Assembly (NCBI GenBank): GCA_963843685.1
Contig: CAWJLO010000009.1
Coordinates: 1 to 64,000, forward strand
Source: DASQHL01 sp963843685
GTDB taxonomy: Bacteria; Chloroflexota; Dehalococcoidia; DSTF01; JACRBR01
Direction of reading: 5' to 3'
Length of the DNA stretch: 64,000 nt
Position 1 is the stretch's first letter; every line of letters starts with the position of its first letter. The notes below the pieces were generated by a model. That model did no database searches and was not told the origin of the DNA. It saw only the letters and a list, made by a program, of their open reading frames with translations. Shown here piece after piece: positions 27,407-35,160 of the stretch. Both the position numbers and the translations under genes were made by a program.

Positions 27407-28351
27407 TTACAAGTTAACACTCAGGTAGCGCTCACCGGTGTCGCAGAGCATCGTCACGACGCGCTTACCGGCGCCGAGCTTCTTCGCGACGGCGATCGAC
27501 GCCCAGACGTTGGCGCCGGCGCTGATGCCGACGAGCAATCCCTCTTCGCGCGTGAGCCGCGCGGCCATCGCGAAGGCGTCCTCGTCCTTCACCTGGATCA
27601 GCTCATCGCAGACATCGCGGTTGAGCACGCCGGGCACGAAGCTGGCGCCGATGCCCTGGATGCCGTGGATGCCGGCTTTGCCGCCCGCCAGCACGGGCGA
27701 TCGCGACGGCTCGACAGCGACGACGTGCACACTGCCCAGCTCCTGCTTCAGCACCTCGCCGACGCCGGTCACGGTGCCGCCGGTGCCCACGCCAGCAACG
27801 AATGCATCGAGGCGGCCGGCGGTGTCGCGCAGGATCTCGCGCGCGGTTGTCTCGCGATGCGCCTCAGGGTTGGCGGCGTTGTTGAACTGCTGCGGCATGA
27901 AGTAGCGGTGTTTCTCGACCAGTTCCTGCGCGGCGTACACGGCGCCGCTCATCCCCTCGATGGCCGGCGTCAGGACGAGCTGGGCGCCGAACCGCGTGAG
28001 CAGGCGGCGCCGCTCGACGCTCATGTCCTCAGGCATGGTGAGGATGAGCTTGTAGCCCTTCACCGCCGCGACCATCGCGAGACCGATACCGGTGTTACCG
28101 GAGGTCGGCTCGACGATGGTGTCGCCGGGCTTGAGCGCGCCGTCGCGTTCGGCCGCCTCGATCATCGAGAGGGCGATGCGGTCCTTCACGCTGCCGGCGG
28201 GGTTGAGCGACTCCATCTTGCCGAGCACCTCCGCGGCGCCTTCGGGCACGACGCGGTTCAGGCGCACGAGCGGCGTCGAGCCGACGAGGTCGAGCACGCT
28301 TTCGGCGATGCCGGCTTCTCGCTGCAGGCGGATCTTCGCGCTAGATGGCAT
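27407..28351 (-). CDS. cysK: Cysteine synthase A
   Basis: 314 aa. LDLVGSTPLVRLNRV opens the protein; MESLNPAGSVKDR carries the PLP lysine, EPTSGNTGIGLAM the substrate loop, and VGTGGTVTGVGEVLK the phosphate cup. This is a conventional O-acetylserine sulfhydrylase, distinct from the CysM at 24405. The start at ATG 28351 overlaps the Rrf2 gene by 11 bases, so it is the second gene of the operon. Both cysK and cysM in one unit suggests two sulfur donors, sulfide and CysO-thiocarboxylate. Confidence 0.92.
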   Translation of the reverse strand: MPSSAKIRLQREAGIAESVLDLVGSTPLVRLNRVVPEGAAEVLGKMESLNPAGSVKDRIALSMIEAAERDGALKPGDTIVEPTSGNTGIGLAMVAAVKGYKLILTMPEDMSVERRRLLTRFGAQLVLTPAIEGMSGAVYAAQELVEKHRYFMPQQFNNAANPEAHRETTAREILRDTAGRLDAFVAGVGTGGTVTGVGEVLKQELGSVHVVAVEPSRSPVLAGGKAGIHGIQGIGASFVPGVLNRDVCDELIQVKDEDAFAMAARLTREEGLLVGISAGANVWASIAVAKKLGAGKRVVTMLCDTGERYLSVNL

Positions 28352-28769
28352 AGCGGGCACCCGTGGCATCGTACTCGCGCTCACGCGCGGCCAGGTCGGC
28401 GATGGTGACGCCATCCAGGATCTTGCACGTCGCCTCCTCCACCTCGTGCCAGACTTCGTGCGCGGCGCGGCACTGGTGGCCCTCGTCGTGGAGGTGGGAG
28501 ACGGGCGACAGTGAGCCCTCGAGCGTGCGGATGACGTCGCTCAGGCGGATCTCGTCGGGCCGGCGGATGAGCGCGTGGCCGCCCTGCGGGCCGCGGACGC
28601 TGCGGATGAAGCCGGCCTTGCGGAGGGTCGTCAGCAGTTGGTCCAGGTAGGGCTCCGGGATGCGCTGGCGCGCGGCGATCGTGGCGCTCTGGACTGTGCC
28701 CTCACCGTAGTGGTGGGCCAGCTCGATGAGGGCGCGGACGCCGTAGTCACCCTTGGTTGAGATGCGCAT
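28341..28769 (-). CDS. Rrf2-family transcriptional regulator (CymR/IscR-like)
   Basis: 142 aa. MRISTKGDYGVRALIELA and the winged helix with RIPEPYLDQLLTTLRKAGFI and SVRGPQGGHAL are diagnostic. Only two cysteines follow (C99, C114 region: HQC and ATC), not the three of [2Fe-2S] IscR, so a CymR-like cysteine-metabolism sensor is more likely. It heads the operon Rrf2-cysK-MoaD/MoeB-cysO-VOC-cysM. A 26-bp element at 28797-28822 just below its promoter recurs at the sulfite reductase promoter, implying autoregulation and control of both operons. Confidence 0.9.
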   Translation of the reverse strand: MRISTKGDYGVRALIELAHHYGEGTVQSATIAARQRIPEPYLDQLLTTLRKAGFIRSVRGPQGGHALIRRPDEIRLSDVIRTLEGSLSPVSHLHDEGHQCRAAHEVWHEVEEATCKILDGVTIADLAAREREYDATGARYAI

Positions 28770-28796
28770 TTTGAATCTGTCTGCCGAGGTTGTCCT

Positions 28797-28822
28797 GAAA
28801 GTTAAGCGATTACATCAACAAT
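28797..28822 (-). promoter_or_regulatory. Putative Rrf2 operator at cysteine operon
   Basis: Read on the minus strand, ATTGTTGATGTAATCGCTTA continues to AACTTTC. It matches the element at 35108-35133 at about 20 of 26 positions. It overlaps the -10 and the start region of transcription, a location suited to repression. Confidence 0.65.
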
Positions 28823-28850
28823 TATAGCGAGGGGGTCAAGGGGGGTGCAA
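28821..28850 (-). promoter_or_regulatory. Sigma-70-type promoter of the cysteine operon
   Basis: Minus strand: -35 TTGCAC (28845-28850), an 18-bp spacer, and a perfect -10 TATAAT (28821-28826). The predicted start of transcription near 28814 leaves about 45 bases of leader before the Rrf2 ATG. Confidence 0.7.
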
Positions 28851-28865
28851 GGGGGTGGGGGAGGG
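28831..28865 (+). other. G-run tract in the Rrf2 promoter
   Basis: Five G-runs (28831-28835, 28840-28845, 28851-28855, 28857-28861, 28863-28865) separated by one to five bases meet the usual pattern for a G-quadruplex on the plus strand. The tract covers the -35 and spacer of the cysteine-operon promoter. Confidence 0.5.
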
Positions 28866-28904
28866 TTCGAAAGGTTGGAGGCGGGCAGAACACGCAAGTT
28901 CGTC

Positions 28905-29315
28905 TCAGAACAGCGGATCCAGTTCAACCTGACCTTCTCGAATCGCCACGACTAGCCGGAAGTCAGCCAACAGATCCATGCCGAGCACGGGGCCCAGTCG
29001 ATGATCCGGTTGCACCGGCACCGCCACCCAAATCGGAAACGGGCGCAACGGAGGGTTGGCGTGGGAGAAGGCGATTGCAGCCCGGACCCGAGCGTAGTCC
29101 TGCGAGCCGCCGATGCCGACGCCGCGGACACGCCTGGAAGAGGTCAGAAGCGGGGCTGAATCCGCGCCCAACGCGTCGAAGATCGAGCGCGGAAGGATGG
29201 TCAGGTGTGAGCCGGTGTCAACGAGCAGTTCCACGACCACCGATCCCGCCGTGCCGGGGAGCGATACGTCAGCCCTGACGAAGGGTTGCTGGTCACGGAC
29301 GAACCCGCGAATCAA
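28905..29315 (-). CDS. Retropepsin-like (clan AA) aspartic protease
   Basis: 136 aa. The active-site motif is LLVDTGSHLTIL, followed by the second conserved hydrophobic glycine segment PVLGMDLLADFRLVV. Single-domain proteins of this type act as dimers. The start is a TTG at 29315 whose bases overlap the preceding stop (TTGA). It is paired with the small gene at 29312-29578. The substrate is unknown; the partner gene may encode its target or regulator. Confidence 0.8.
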   Translation of the reverse strand: MIRGFVRDQQPFVRADVSLPGTAGSVVVELLVDTGSHLTILPRSIFDALGADSAPLLTSSRRVRGVGIGGSQDYARVRAAIAFSHANPPLRPFPIWVAVPVQPDHRLGPVLGMDLLADFRLVVAIREGQVELDPLF

Positions 29316-29578
29316 GGGGTGCGATACGGCCCCGACCCCGGGTAACGCTGCACCAATACTTCGCCCAGTCCGATGCCTCTGGCGCGCAGATCGCGAGTGA
29401 CCTCGTCAGGATCAGCGGAGTGAATGAGCTCACCACGGACGATCACGAACCAGTGGTCGGGCCAGCGCAGCATCAATTCGTCGAAGAGCGCGTACTCGCG
29501 GGCGAGTTCCGCCTCAGTGATCTCGGTATCGGCTTTGCGGTCGATCGTCATCGCCTTCATCATACGCCCGCTGGCCAT
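29312..29578 (-). CDS. Small hypothetical protein, DUF5678-like
   Basis: 88 aa or slightly shorter, since in-frame ATGs at 29560 and 29551 are alternative starts. The pattern WPDHWFVIVRGELIHSADP, DEVTRDLRARG and VLVQRYPGSG resembles DUF5678-type proteins, which often precede clan AA protease genes. It overlaps the protease start by four bases. The function is unknown. The N-terminus has no Shine-Dalgarno. It lies 15 bases after the transporter stop, so it may be at the end of the sulfur operon. Confidence 0.6.
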   Translation of the reverse strand: MASGRMMKAMTIDRKADTEITEAELAREYALFDELMLRWPDHWFVIVRGELIHSADPDEVTRDLRARGIGLGEVLVQRYPGSGPYRTP

Positions 29579-29593
29579 GCGCGGGTCAACCCG

Positions 29594-30724
29594 TCACGCG
29601 AAGAGCAGGATGAGGGGGATGACGAAGATGACGCCGAGGAAGAGGGCGAAGCCGCGGCGGCTGCCGGTGGCGCGGTTGGCGGCGGCGAGGATGAGCTCGC
29701 GGAAGGGGTCGAAGACGAAGACGAGGATGAGGGTCGAGACGGCGAGGACGGCGACCATCTCGCTGAAGATGATGGTGAACGCGCGGGGCGCGTCGAGCAG
29801 GAGGGTGACGAAGAGCTTGTCGACGAAGGTGCCGATCTGGGCGCCCATGACGTAGGGGATGATGTACTTGCGGCGGACGATGCCCTTCATGGAGAGGGGC
29901 ACGAGGATGGTGAGCGAGACAGCGACCGAAACCGTGAGCACGGTGATGGCGATGCCGAGGACGAACATCGTGAACTTCTGGTGGAAGAACTCGACGACGC
30001 GCTGGAAGCGGGCGTCGGTCGACTCCAGCGTGGGGAGGGCGGCGTCGAACAACTTGAGCGAGACGACGGCGGCGACGACGCCGGCGGCGAAGAGGCCGAG
30101 CAGGGGGAGGAAGCCGTCGAAGAAGTCGACGGCCGGTGCGTAGGCGTCGTTGACGCCCTTGATGAGGCCCGGCGAGCCGAAGCGCACGCCGTCAAACCAA
30201 CCGCTCTTGAGGAACAGGTAGCCGAGCGGGATGCCGAGCGCGTAGACGGCGGCCGTGGTCATGAGCGCGACGGCACCGATGTAGAGGCCGTCCGGCTCGC
30301 GGCGGCCACGGACGTAGTAGAGGAAGCCGACGAAGAGGACGATGAAGGACGCGCCGAGACGGCCGCCACTGATCATGAAGAAGGTCTCGGTGTCGGTGAG
30401 GACGCCGCGGCTGAAGAGCGTGAGCGCGACGGAGGCGACGGGCGAGCCGCTGCCGAGGATGTAGGCGTTGAGCCAGCCGAAGCCGATGTAGTTGACGGCG
30501 CCGTGGACGCTGAGGGCGTCGAGGATCGGCGTGATGCCGGTGGCGCCGCGCTTCATGAGCTGGAGCGAGAGGATGAAGAGGGCGAGCGCGACGAAGACGG
30601 CGGCGAGCCGACGTACGAGCCGGTAGCTCAGCACCAGCCGCGGCACGCGCGGGACGGGGATGGCGAGATCGCCGTCGAGCGCGGGGGCGACGGGGACGGC
30701 CGGGCGCGCGGGGCCCGCTTCCAT
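29594..30724 (-). CDS. Na/Pi-cotransporter-like membrane protein, candidate sulfate transporter
   Basis: 376 aa with eight or more hydrophobic segments. Two inverted-repeat-like motifs, GSGSPVASVALTLFSRG and VMGAQIGTFVDKLFVTLL, occupy the positions of the paired motifs of the NptA (Na/Pi cotransporter) family. The ATG at 30724 shares a base with the sat stop (TGATG), so it is translationally coupled to ATP sulfurylase. No sulfate ABC or SulP transporter is present here. By context it may import sulfate, or export or import another sulfur oxyanion. The cytoplasmic N-terminus (about 45 aa) is proline-rich. Confidence 0.7.
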   Translation of the reverse strand: MEAGPARPAVPVAPALDGDLAIPVPRVPRLVLSYRLVRRLAAVFVALALFILSLQLMKRGATGITPILDALSVHGAVNYIGFGWLNAYILGSGSPVASVALTLFSRGVLTDTETFFMISGGRLGASFIVLFVGFLYYVRGRREPDGLYIGAVALMTTAAVYALGIPLGYLFLKSGWFDGVRFGSPGLIKGVNDAYAPAVDFFDGFLPLLGLFAAGVVAAVVSLKLFDAALPTLESTDARFQRVVEFFHQKFTMFVLGIAITVLTVSVAVSLTILVPLSMKGIVRRKYIIPYVMGAQIGTFVDKLFVTLLLDAPRAFTIIFSEMVAVLAVSTLILVFVFDPFRELILAAANRATGSRRGFALFLGVIFVIPLILLFA

Positions 30725-31888
30725 CACGAGACCTTCGCGCGCTCCGCGGCGATCAGCACGCGCGCGACTTCGGGCCGGGAGAACTCGTGCGGCGGCTCGA
30801 TGCCCTGCGAGAGGAACTCGCGCACCTGCGTGCCGGAGAGCGAGACGCGCTCTTCGGCGCCGTGGGGGCAGGTCTTGCTGGAGGCCATGCCCTCGCAGCG
30901 GCGGCAGAAGAACGTGTGCTCGAAGAACAGGGGCGTGATGCCGAGGCGCTGCGGGTCGAACTCATCGAAGATGCGCTGCGCGTCGTAGGTGCCGTAGTAG
31001 CTGCCAACGCCGGCGTGGTCGCGGCCGACGATGAAGTGCGAGCAGCCGTAGTTCTTGCGCATGATGGCGTGGAAGATGGCCTCGCGCGGGCCGGCGTAGC
31101 GCATGGCGGCGGGCAGCACCGAGAGCAGGACGCGGTCCTTCGGGTAGTAGTTGTCGAGCAGCACCTTGTAGCACTCCATGCGGACGTCGGCGGGAATGTC
31201 GTCCGACTTCGTGTCGCCGACGAGGGGGTGGAGGAGGAGTCCGTCGGTGATCTCCAGCGCGGCCTTCTGGATGTACTCGTGGGCCCGGTGGACGGGGTTG
31301 CGTGTCTGGAAGCCGACGACGCGCTTCCATCCGCGGTCGGCGAAGGCAGCGCGGGTCTGCGCCGGGTCGAGGCGGTACTCCGGGAACGTGGGATTGGCGG
31401 GGCGGCGGAACACCTGCAGCGGGCCGCCAGCGAGCAGTTCGTCCTGGGCGTAGACGGCGGCGACGCCGGGATGCTTGTCTTCGGTCGTGCGGTAGACCTT
31501 CTCGGCCTCGTGCTCCTTGTCGTATTCGAAGACCTCGGCGACCGTCATGACGGCGAGCGGATTGCCGTCGCCGTCGGTCAGCGCGATGTCACCGTTGTAC
31601 GCGTTGGCCTGCTCCTTCGAAATGCTGAGCGTGACGGGGATCGACCACGGGAGGCCGTCCGGCAGAGTGCATGGTGTCGACGACGCTCCTGTACTGGGCC
31701 TGCGTCATGAAGCCATCGAGGGGGCTGAAGCCGCCGTTGGCGAGCAGCTCGAGGTCGGAGAGCTCGCGCGAGTTGAGCATGCGTTGCGGGAGCGAGCGCG
31801 CCTTGTCGGCGAGCGCGTTCGTCGCGTCGCCGCGCACCTCGCGCGGGTTGAGCTTGCCGCCGTGTGGTTCGATCAGTCCGTCGGTCAT
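30724..31888 (-). CDS. sat: ATP sulfurylase (frameshifted)
   Basis: Monomeric Sat type. The N-terminal part (KLNPREVRG, NGGFSPLDGFM) is in one frame to VVDTMH; an extra T near 31672 then shifts into LPDGLPWSIPVTLS and on to the end. Removing it restores about 387 aa. The catalytic motif RNPVHRAHEY and the zinc site CRRCEG/CPHG are intact. It makes adenosine 5'-phosphosulfate from sulfate and ATP. It lies between cysC and the putative sulfate transporter in the sulfur operon. A key enzyme with one frame break suggests an assembly indel. Confidence 0.88.
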
Positions 31889-31912
31889 TGGGTCATCCGT
31901 TTCATATGACGA

Positions 31913-31934
31913 GGGCGGCCACGTGAGGCCGCCC
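31913..31934. repeat. REP-like hairpin between cysC and sat
   Basis: GGGCGGCC (31913-31920) and GGCCGCCC (31927-31934) form a perfect 8-bp stem around ACGTGA, followed by CTACG. A partial relative, GGGCGG...GGCGGCCCCTAC, lies near 49680-49697. It may attenuate the distal half of the operon. Confidence 0.55.
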
Positions 31935-31955
31935 CTACGATTGCGGTCGATCTTC

Positions 31956-32520
31956 TCAGGCGCTGACAGCGGCGGGGATGTGGCCGAGCTCTTCGAGGCG
32001 GGCGATCACCTTGGCGACGCTCTCCTCCAGCTCCTCGAGCTCCGAATCGACGGTGACCTCCGGATCCAGCGGCTCCTCGTACGGGTCACTGATGCCGGTG
32101 AAGTTCTCGATCTCGCCCTTCAACGCCTTCTCGTAGAGGCCCTTGACGTCGCGGCGGGTGAGCTCCGGGATGGAGCAGCGGACGTAGACCTCGACGAAGT
32201 TGCCGACGTTGCGTCGCACTTCGTCGCGGATCTCGCGGTAGGGCGAGATGGCGGACGCGAGGACGCAGACGCCGTTGCGGGTGAGGACTTCGGCGACCCA
32301 GCCGATGCGGCGGATGTTGGTGTCGCGGTCCTCCTTGCTGAAGCCGAGGCCCTTGCTCAGGTGCGTGCGCACGACGTCGCCGTCGAGCTTCTCGAGCTTC
32401 GCTGACGCCGCGCTCACGCAGCAGCGGCTCGATGGCGTCCGAGATGGTCGTCTTGCCGGCGCCGGAGAGCCCGGTGAACCAGATCGTGAATCCCTGCTGT
32501 TCCAACTGTTTGCTCCTCAC
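31956..32520 (-). CDS. cysC: Adenylylsulfate kinase (frameshifted)
   Basis: FTIWFTGLSGAGKTTISDAI contains the P-loop. The frame breaks near 32405 and resumes at KLEKLDGDVVRTHLSKGLGF; one extra G (AGC-G-AAG) explains it. RDTNIRRIGWVAEVL, ASAISPYREIRDEVR and FVEVYVRCSIPELTRRDVKG complete the family. The restored length is about 187 aa. It phosphorylates APS to PAPS. The GTG at 32520 was chosen as start because a REP-like hairpin lies just upstream; the frame is open to 32568. Confidence 0.85.
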
Positions 32521-32526
32521 CCCCGA

Positions 32527-32556
32527 CCCCCTCTCCCCAGGTGCGTGGAGAGGGGG
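32527..32556. repeat. REP-like hairpin between cysH and cysC
   Basis: CCCCCTCTCC (32527-32536) pairs perfectly with GGAGAGGGGG (32547-32556) around a ten-base loop. The flanking CTCACCCCCGACCCC sequence is of a kind common in intergenic repeats of Chloroflexota-like genomes. It sits just before the cysC GTG and could affect expression of cysC and sat. Confidence 0.6.
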
Positions 32557-32569
32557 AGCTTGACTCACT

Positions 32570-33316
32570 TCATTCGGCGGCGACGTCCCTTACCTCGCTC
32601 GGCGCGGGGTCGGGGACGTGCAGGCCGCACTCCGTCTTGTCGAAGCCCTGCCAGCGACCGCTGCGGGGGTCATCGCCGGGCGCCACTGCCTTCGTGCAGT
32701 GCGTGCAGCCGATGCTCGGGTAGCCGCGGTCGTGCAGCTCGTTGTACGGCACGGAGTTGTCCAGGATGTACTTCCAGACCTGCGACTCCGTCCAGCCGGC
32801 CAACGCGTTGATCTTTACGAGGTCAAACTTCTCGTCCCACTCGACGATGTCGATCTCGGCGCGGCTCTTCGCCTGGTCACGACGGATGCCGCTGATCCAC
32901 GCGCGCTTGCCTTCGAGGGCGCGCCGGTTGGGCTCCACCTTGCGGATGGCGCAGCAGGCGTCGGGGTCGCGAGACCAGAGCGCGTCGCCGTGCTTCTGCG
33001 CCTGCTGCTGCGGGGTGAGGAGCGACATGTAGCCGGCCGGCTCGAAGCCGTACTTCGCGGCGGCCAGATCCCGGAGCTTGTAGGTCTCCGGGAAGAGGAA
33101 GTCCGTGTCCAGGTAGAACACCTCGACGCCCTTGTCGATGCCCATGATCATGTCGAGGAGCACCATGCCTGAGGGGCCGCCGAAGCTGCAGGCGAGCGTG
33201 AGGCCGGGCTGGTAGGTGTCGACTGCCCAGCGCAGGATCTCCTGCGGCGTCCGGCCCTCGAGCGCGGCGGACGCCGCCTTCAAGTCGTCGATCGCGTCGC
33301 TTGTCGCCTGCACCAT
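32570..33316 (-). CDS. cysH: Adenylylsulfate (APS) reductase, CysH family with [4Fe-4S] site
   Basis: 248 aa. The PP-loop region is LACSFGGPSGMVLLDM. Cys121-Cys122 (DACCAIRKVEP) and Cys204/Cys207 (GCTHCTK) are the iron-sulfur ligands found in APS-using reductases and absent from PAPS-only CysH. The catalytic cysteine is Cys230 in KTECGLH. It reduces APS (possibly also PAPS) to sulfite using thioredoxin. The ATG shares a base with the sulfite reductase stop. The long upstream extension is a shadow within sir. Confidence 0.93.
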   Translation of the reverse strand: MVQATSDAIDDLKAASAALEGRTPQEILRWAVDTYQPGLTLACSFGGPSGMVLLDMIMGIDKGVEVFYLDTDFLFPETYKLRDLAAAKYGFEPAGYMSLLTPQQQAQKHGDALWSRDPDACCAIRKVEPNRRALEGKRAWISGIRRDQAKSRAEIDIVEWDEKFDLVKINALAGWTESQVWKYILDNSVPYNELHDRGYPSIGCTHCTKAVAPGDDPRSGRWQGFDKTECGLHVPDPAPSEVRDVAAE

Positions 33317-35088
33317 CAGACCGCGCACTCCCCTTCGCCCATGTCGTCGAGGGTGAAGAACTTGGTCTGGCCCCAGTCGACGTAGGCCATCGGGTTCTCG
33401 TTGAACTGCGGCACGACCTTGTACTCGGCGAGCACTTCCTGCACGTGAGGGGTGCCGACGCGCGCGGACCATGACGCGAACTTCTCGCCGTCGCCGCGCT
33501 CACCGACGTAGGCGTCGATCAGCTTCTCGACGGCGTCAGGGATGTGCCGCGCGGGGAGCTTCATGGTGATCTTGCCGAGGCGGCCGTCGCCCTGCGCGTT
33601 ACCGCCGAGCAGGAGCTGGAACGCGGGGACCTGGCGCTCGCCCACGCGGATGGCCATGCCGTAGAAGCCGATGTCGGCGACGTGGTGCTGGCCGCAGGAG
33701 TTCGGGCAGCCGCTGATCTTGATCTTGATGTCGTTGACGAGCGGGTCGCGGTAGCGGCCGTTGCCGGCGAGGATGCGCTCGCGGAGCTCGGTGCCGAGCC
33801 CCTTCGAGGAGGTCACGCCGATGCTGCAGGTGTCGGCGCCGGGGCAGGTCATGACGTCCGAGATGGTCATGGCGTGGTCTTCGGCGAGGCCGATGTCGGC
33901 CAGCGCACCGTGGACGGCCGTCAGGTCGTCCTCGTGCACCCAGCGCAGCACGAAGTTCTGCGTCGCGGCCGTGCGGACGTGGCCGCCGGCGTACTTTCGG
34001 GCGATCTCGGCGAGGGCGTGCATCTGGTCCGCCGTGACGTCGCCGATCGGGAGCAGCACGTGAACGGTGAAGTACGGCTGGATCTTCTGCTTGATGGCGT
34101 TGGTGCGGCGCCAGACGTCGAAGCCGGGGCGAGGCGCCGCGGGGCCGCCGTTGTTCGCCGCGTAGGAGCCGTAGGCGGGTGGCTCCTCGAGCAGCGTGAA
34201 GTCCGGCTCGCGGTAGCGCTGGTCGGTGGCGGGAGGCAGTGTGGCGAGCTCCAACTCGTAGAGCCGGCGGAACTCGTCGATGCCAAGCTTTGCGATGAGG
34301 AACTTGATGCGGGCCTTGTTCTTGTTGCGGCGCTCGCCGAGGCGGTCCCAGACGCGGATCACGGCCTCGATCGTGCGGAGCTGCTCCGACACGGGGATGT
34401 AGTCGACGAGCACGTCGGCAACGCGCGGGGCGGCGCCGAGACCGCCGCCGACGCTGACGCGGAAGCCCTGCTGGCCGCCGCGCTCCACGGCCATGAGGCC
34501 GATGTCGTGGATGGGGATGAGGCCGCGGTCCTCTTCGCTGGCGGAGTAGCTGATCTTGAACTTTCGGGGGAGCTTCTGGTTGACGGGGTTGCGCAGGAAG
34601 TAGCGCATCGCCGCCTCGGCGTAGGGCGTGATGTCGAAGACGCAGTCGTCGGCGATGCCGCTGAGCGGATCGGCGGTGACGTTGCGGACGGTGTTGCCGC
34701 AGGCCTCACGCGTGGTGACGCCGACCTCGGCAAGACGGCGCATCACCTTCGGCGCATCCTCCAGCATGACGAAGTGGAGCTGGATCGCCTGGCGGGTGGT
34801 GACGTGGCCGAGCTTGCGCAGGGTGTATTGCTCGGCGCATTCGGCGATGGCGTGGAGCTGGTCGGGGGTCATGGTGCCGTGGGGCACCTTAATGCGCATC
34901 ATCTGGCGGTCGGCCTGGCGCTGGCCGTAGGTGCCGTGCTGGAGGCGGAAGGGGCGGAAGTCGTCGCCGAGGCCGCCGCCAGCGCGCCAGGCGAGCGCTT
35001 CCTTCTCGAAGTTGTTGATCTCCGCCTGGACGACGGGATCGCTGGACTTGTCCTCGGCGAACTCGGAGCGCTTCACTTCTGTGACCAT
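33316..35088 (-). CDS. sir: Sulfite reductase, siroheme/[4Fe-4S] type
   Basis: 590 aa. Two ferredoxin-like halves are present, each with its sirohaem-binding segment (HVTTRQAIQLHF and HVRTAATQNFVLRW). The [4Fe-4S]-sirohaem ligands are Cys415, Cys421 (CPGADTC), Cys461 and Cys465 (CPNSC). It reduces sulfite to sulfide with six electrons; no CysJ flavoprotein is adjacent, so ferredoxin is the likely donor. GGGAGG precedes the ATG by five bases. It is first gene of the sulfur operon, under the operator at 35108-35133. Confidence 0.95.
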   Translation of the reverse strand: MVTEVKRSEFAEDKSSDPVVQAEINNFEKEALAWRAGGGLGDDFRPFRLQHGTYGQRQADRQMMRIKVPHGTMTPDQLHAIAECAEQYTLRKLGHVTTRQAIQLHFVMLEDAPKVMRRLAEVGVTTREACGNTVRNVTADPLSGIADDCVFDITPYAEAAMRYFLRNPVNQKLPRKFKISYSASEEDRGLIPIHDIGLMAVERGGQQGFRVSVGGGLGAAPRVADVLVDYIPVSEQLRTIEAVIRVWDRLGERRNKNKARIKFLIAKLGIDEFRRLYELELATLPPATDQRYREPDFTLLEEPPAYGSYAANNGGPAAPRPGFDVWRRTNAIKQKIQPYFTVHVLLPIGDVTADQMHALAEIARKYAGGHVRTAATQNFVLRWVHEDDLTAVHGALADIGLAEDHAMTISDVMTCPGADTCSIGVTSSKGLGTELRERILAGNGRYRDPLVNDIKIKISGCPNSCGQHHVADIGFYGMAIRVGERQVPAFQLLLGGNAQGDGRLGKITMKLPARHIPDAVEKLIDAYVGERGDGEKFASWSARVGTPHVQEVLAEYKVVPQFNENPMAYVDWGQTKFFTLDDMGEGECAV

Positions 35089-35107
35089 GGGGCCTCCCGG
35101 TGTCTTG

Positions 35108-35133
35108 GAAAGTGAATCGATTTAGTCAACATT
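35108..35133 (-). promoter_or_regulatory. Putative Rrf2 operator at sulfite reductase operon
   Basis: Minus strand AATGTTGACTAAATCGATTC continues to ACTTTC. It aligns with the element at 28797-28822 at about 20 of 26 positions (shared core TGTTGA, AATCG, TT, ACTTTC). It lies 20 bases above the sir start codon and overlaps the -10. Confidence 0.65.
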
Positions 35134-35160
35134 ATTATCGGGAGGGGGAGGTTGAGTCAA
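35132..35160 (-). promoter_or_regulatory. Sigma-70-type promoter of the sulfite reductase operon
   Basis: Minus strand: -35 TTGACT (35155-35160), a 17-bp spacer and -10 TAATAA (35132-35137); GATAAT (35134-35139) is an alternative -10 with a 15-bp spacer. The leader before the sir ATG would be about 35-40 bases. Confidence 0.6.

Noticed and set aside
29420..30988. Long plus-strand frame rich in E, D, G and R opposite the transporter gene
   Set aside because: Biased composition is what a GC-rich antisense frame gives; the minus strand encodes a clear membrane protein. Similar shadows lie opposite 3498-4688, 8201-9748, 18626-20629 and 33544-35115.
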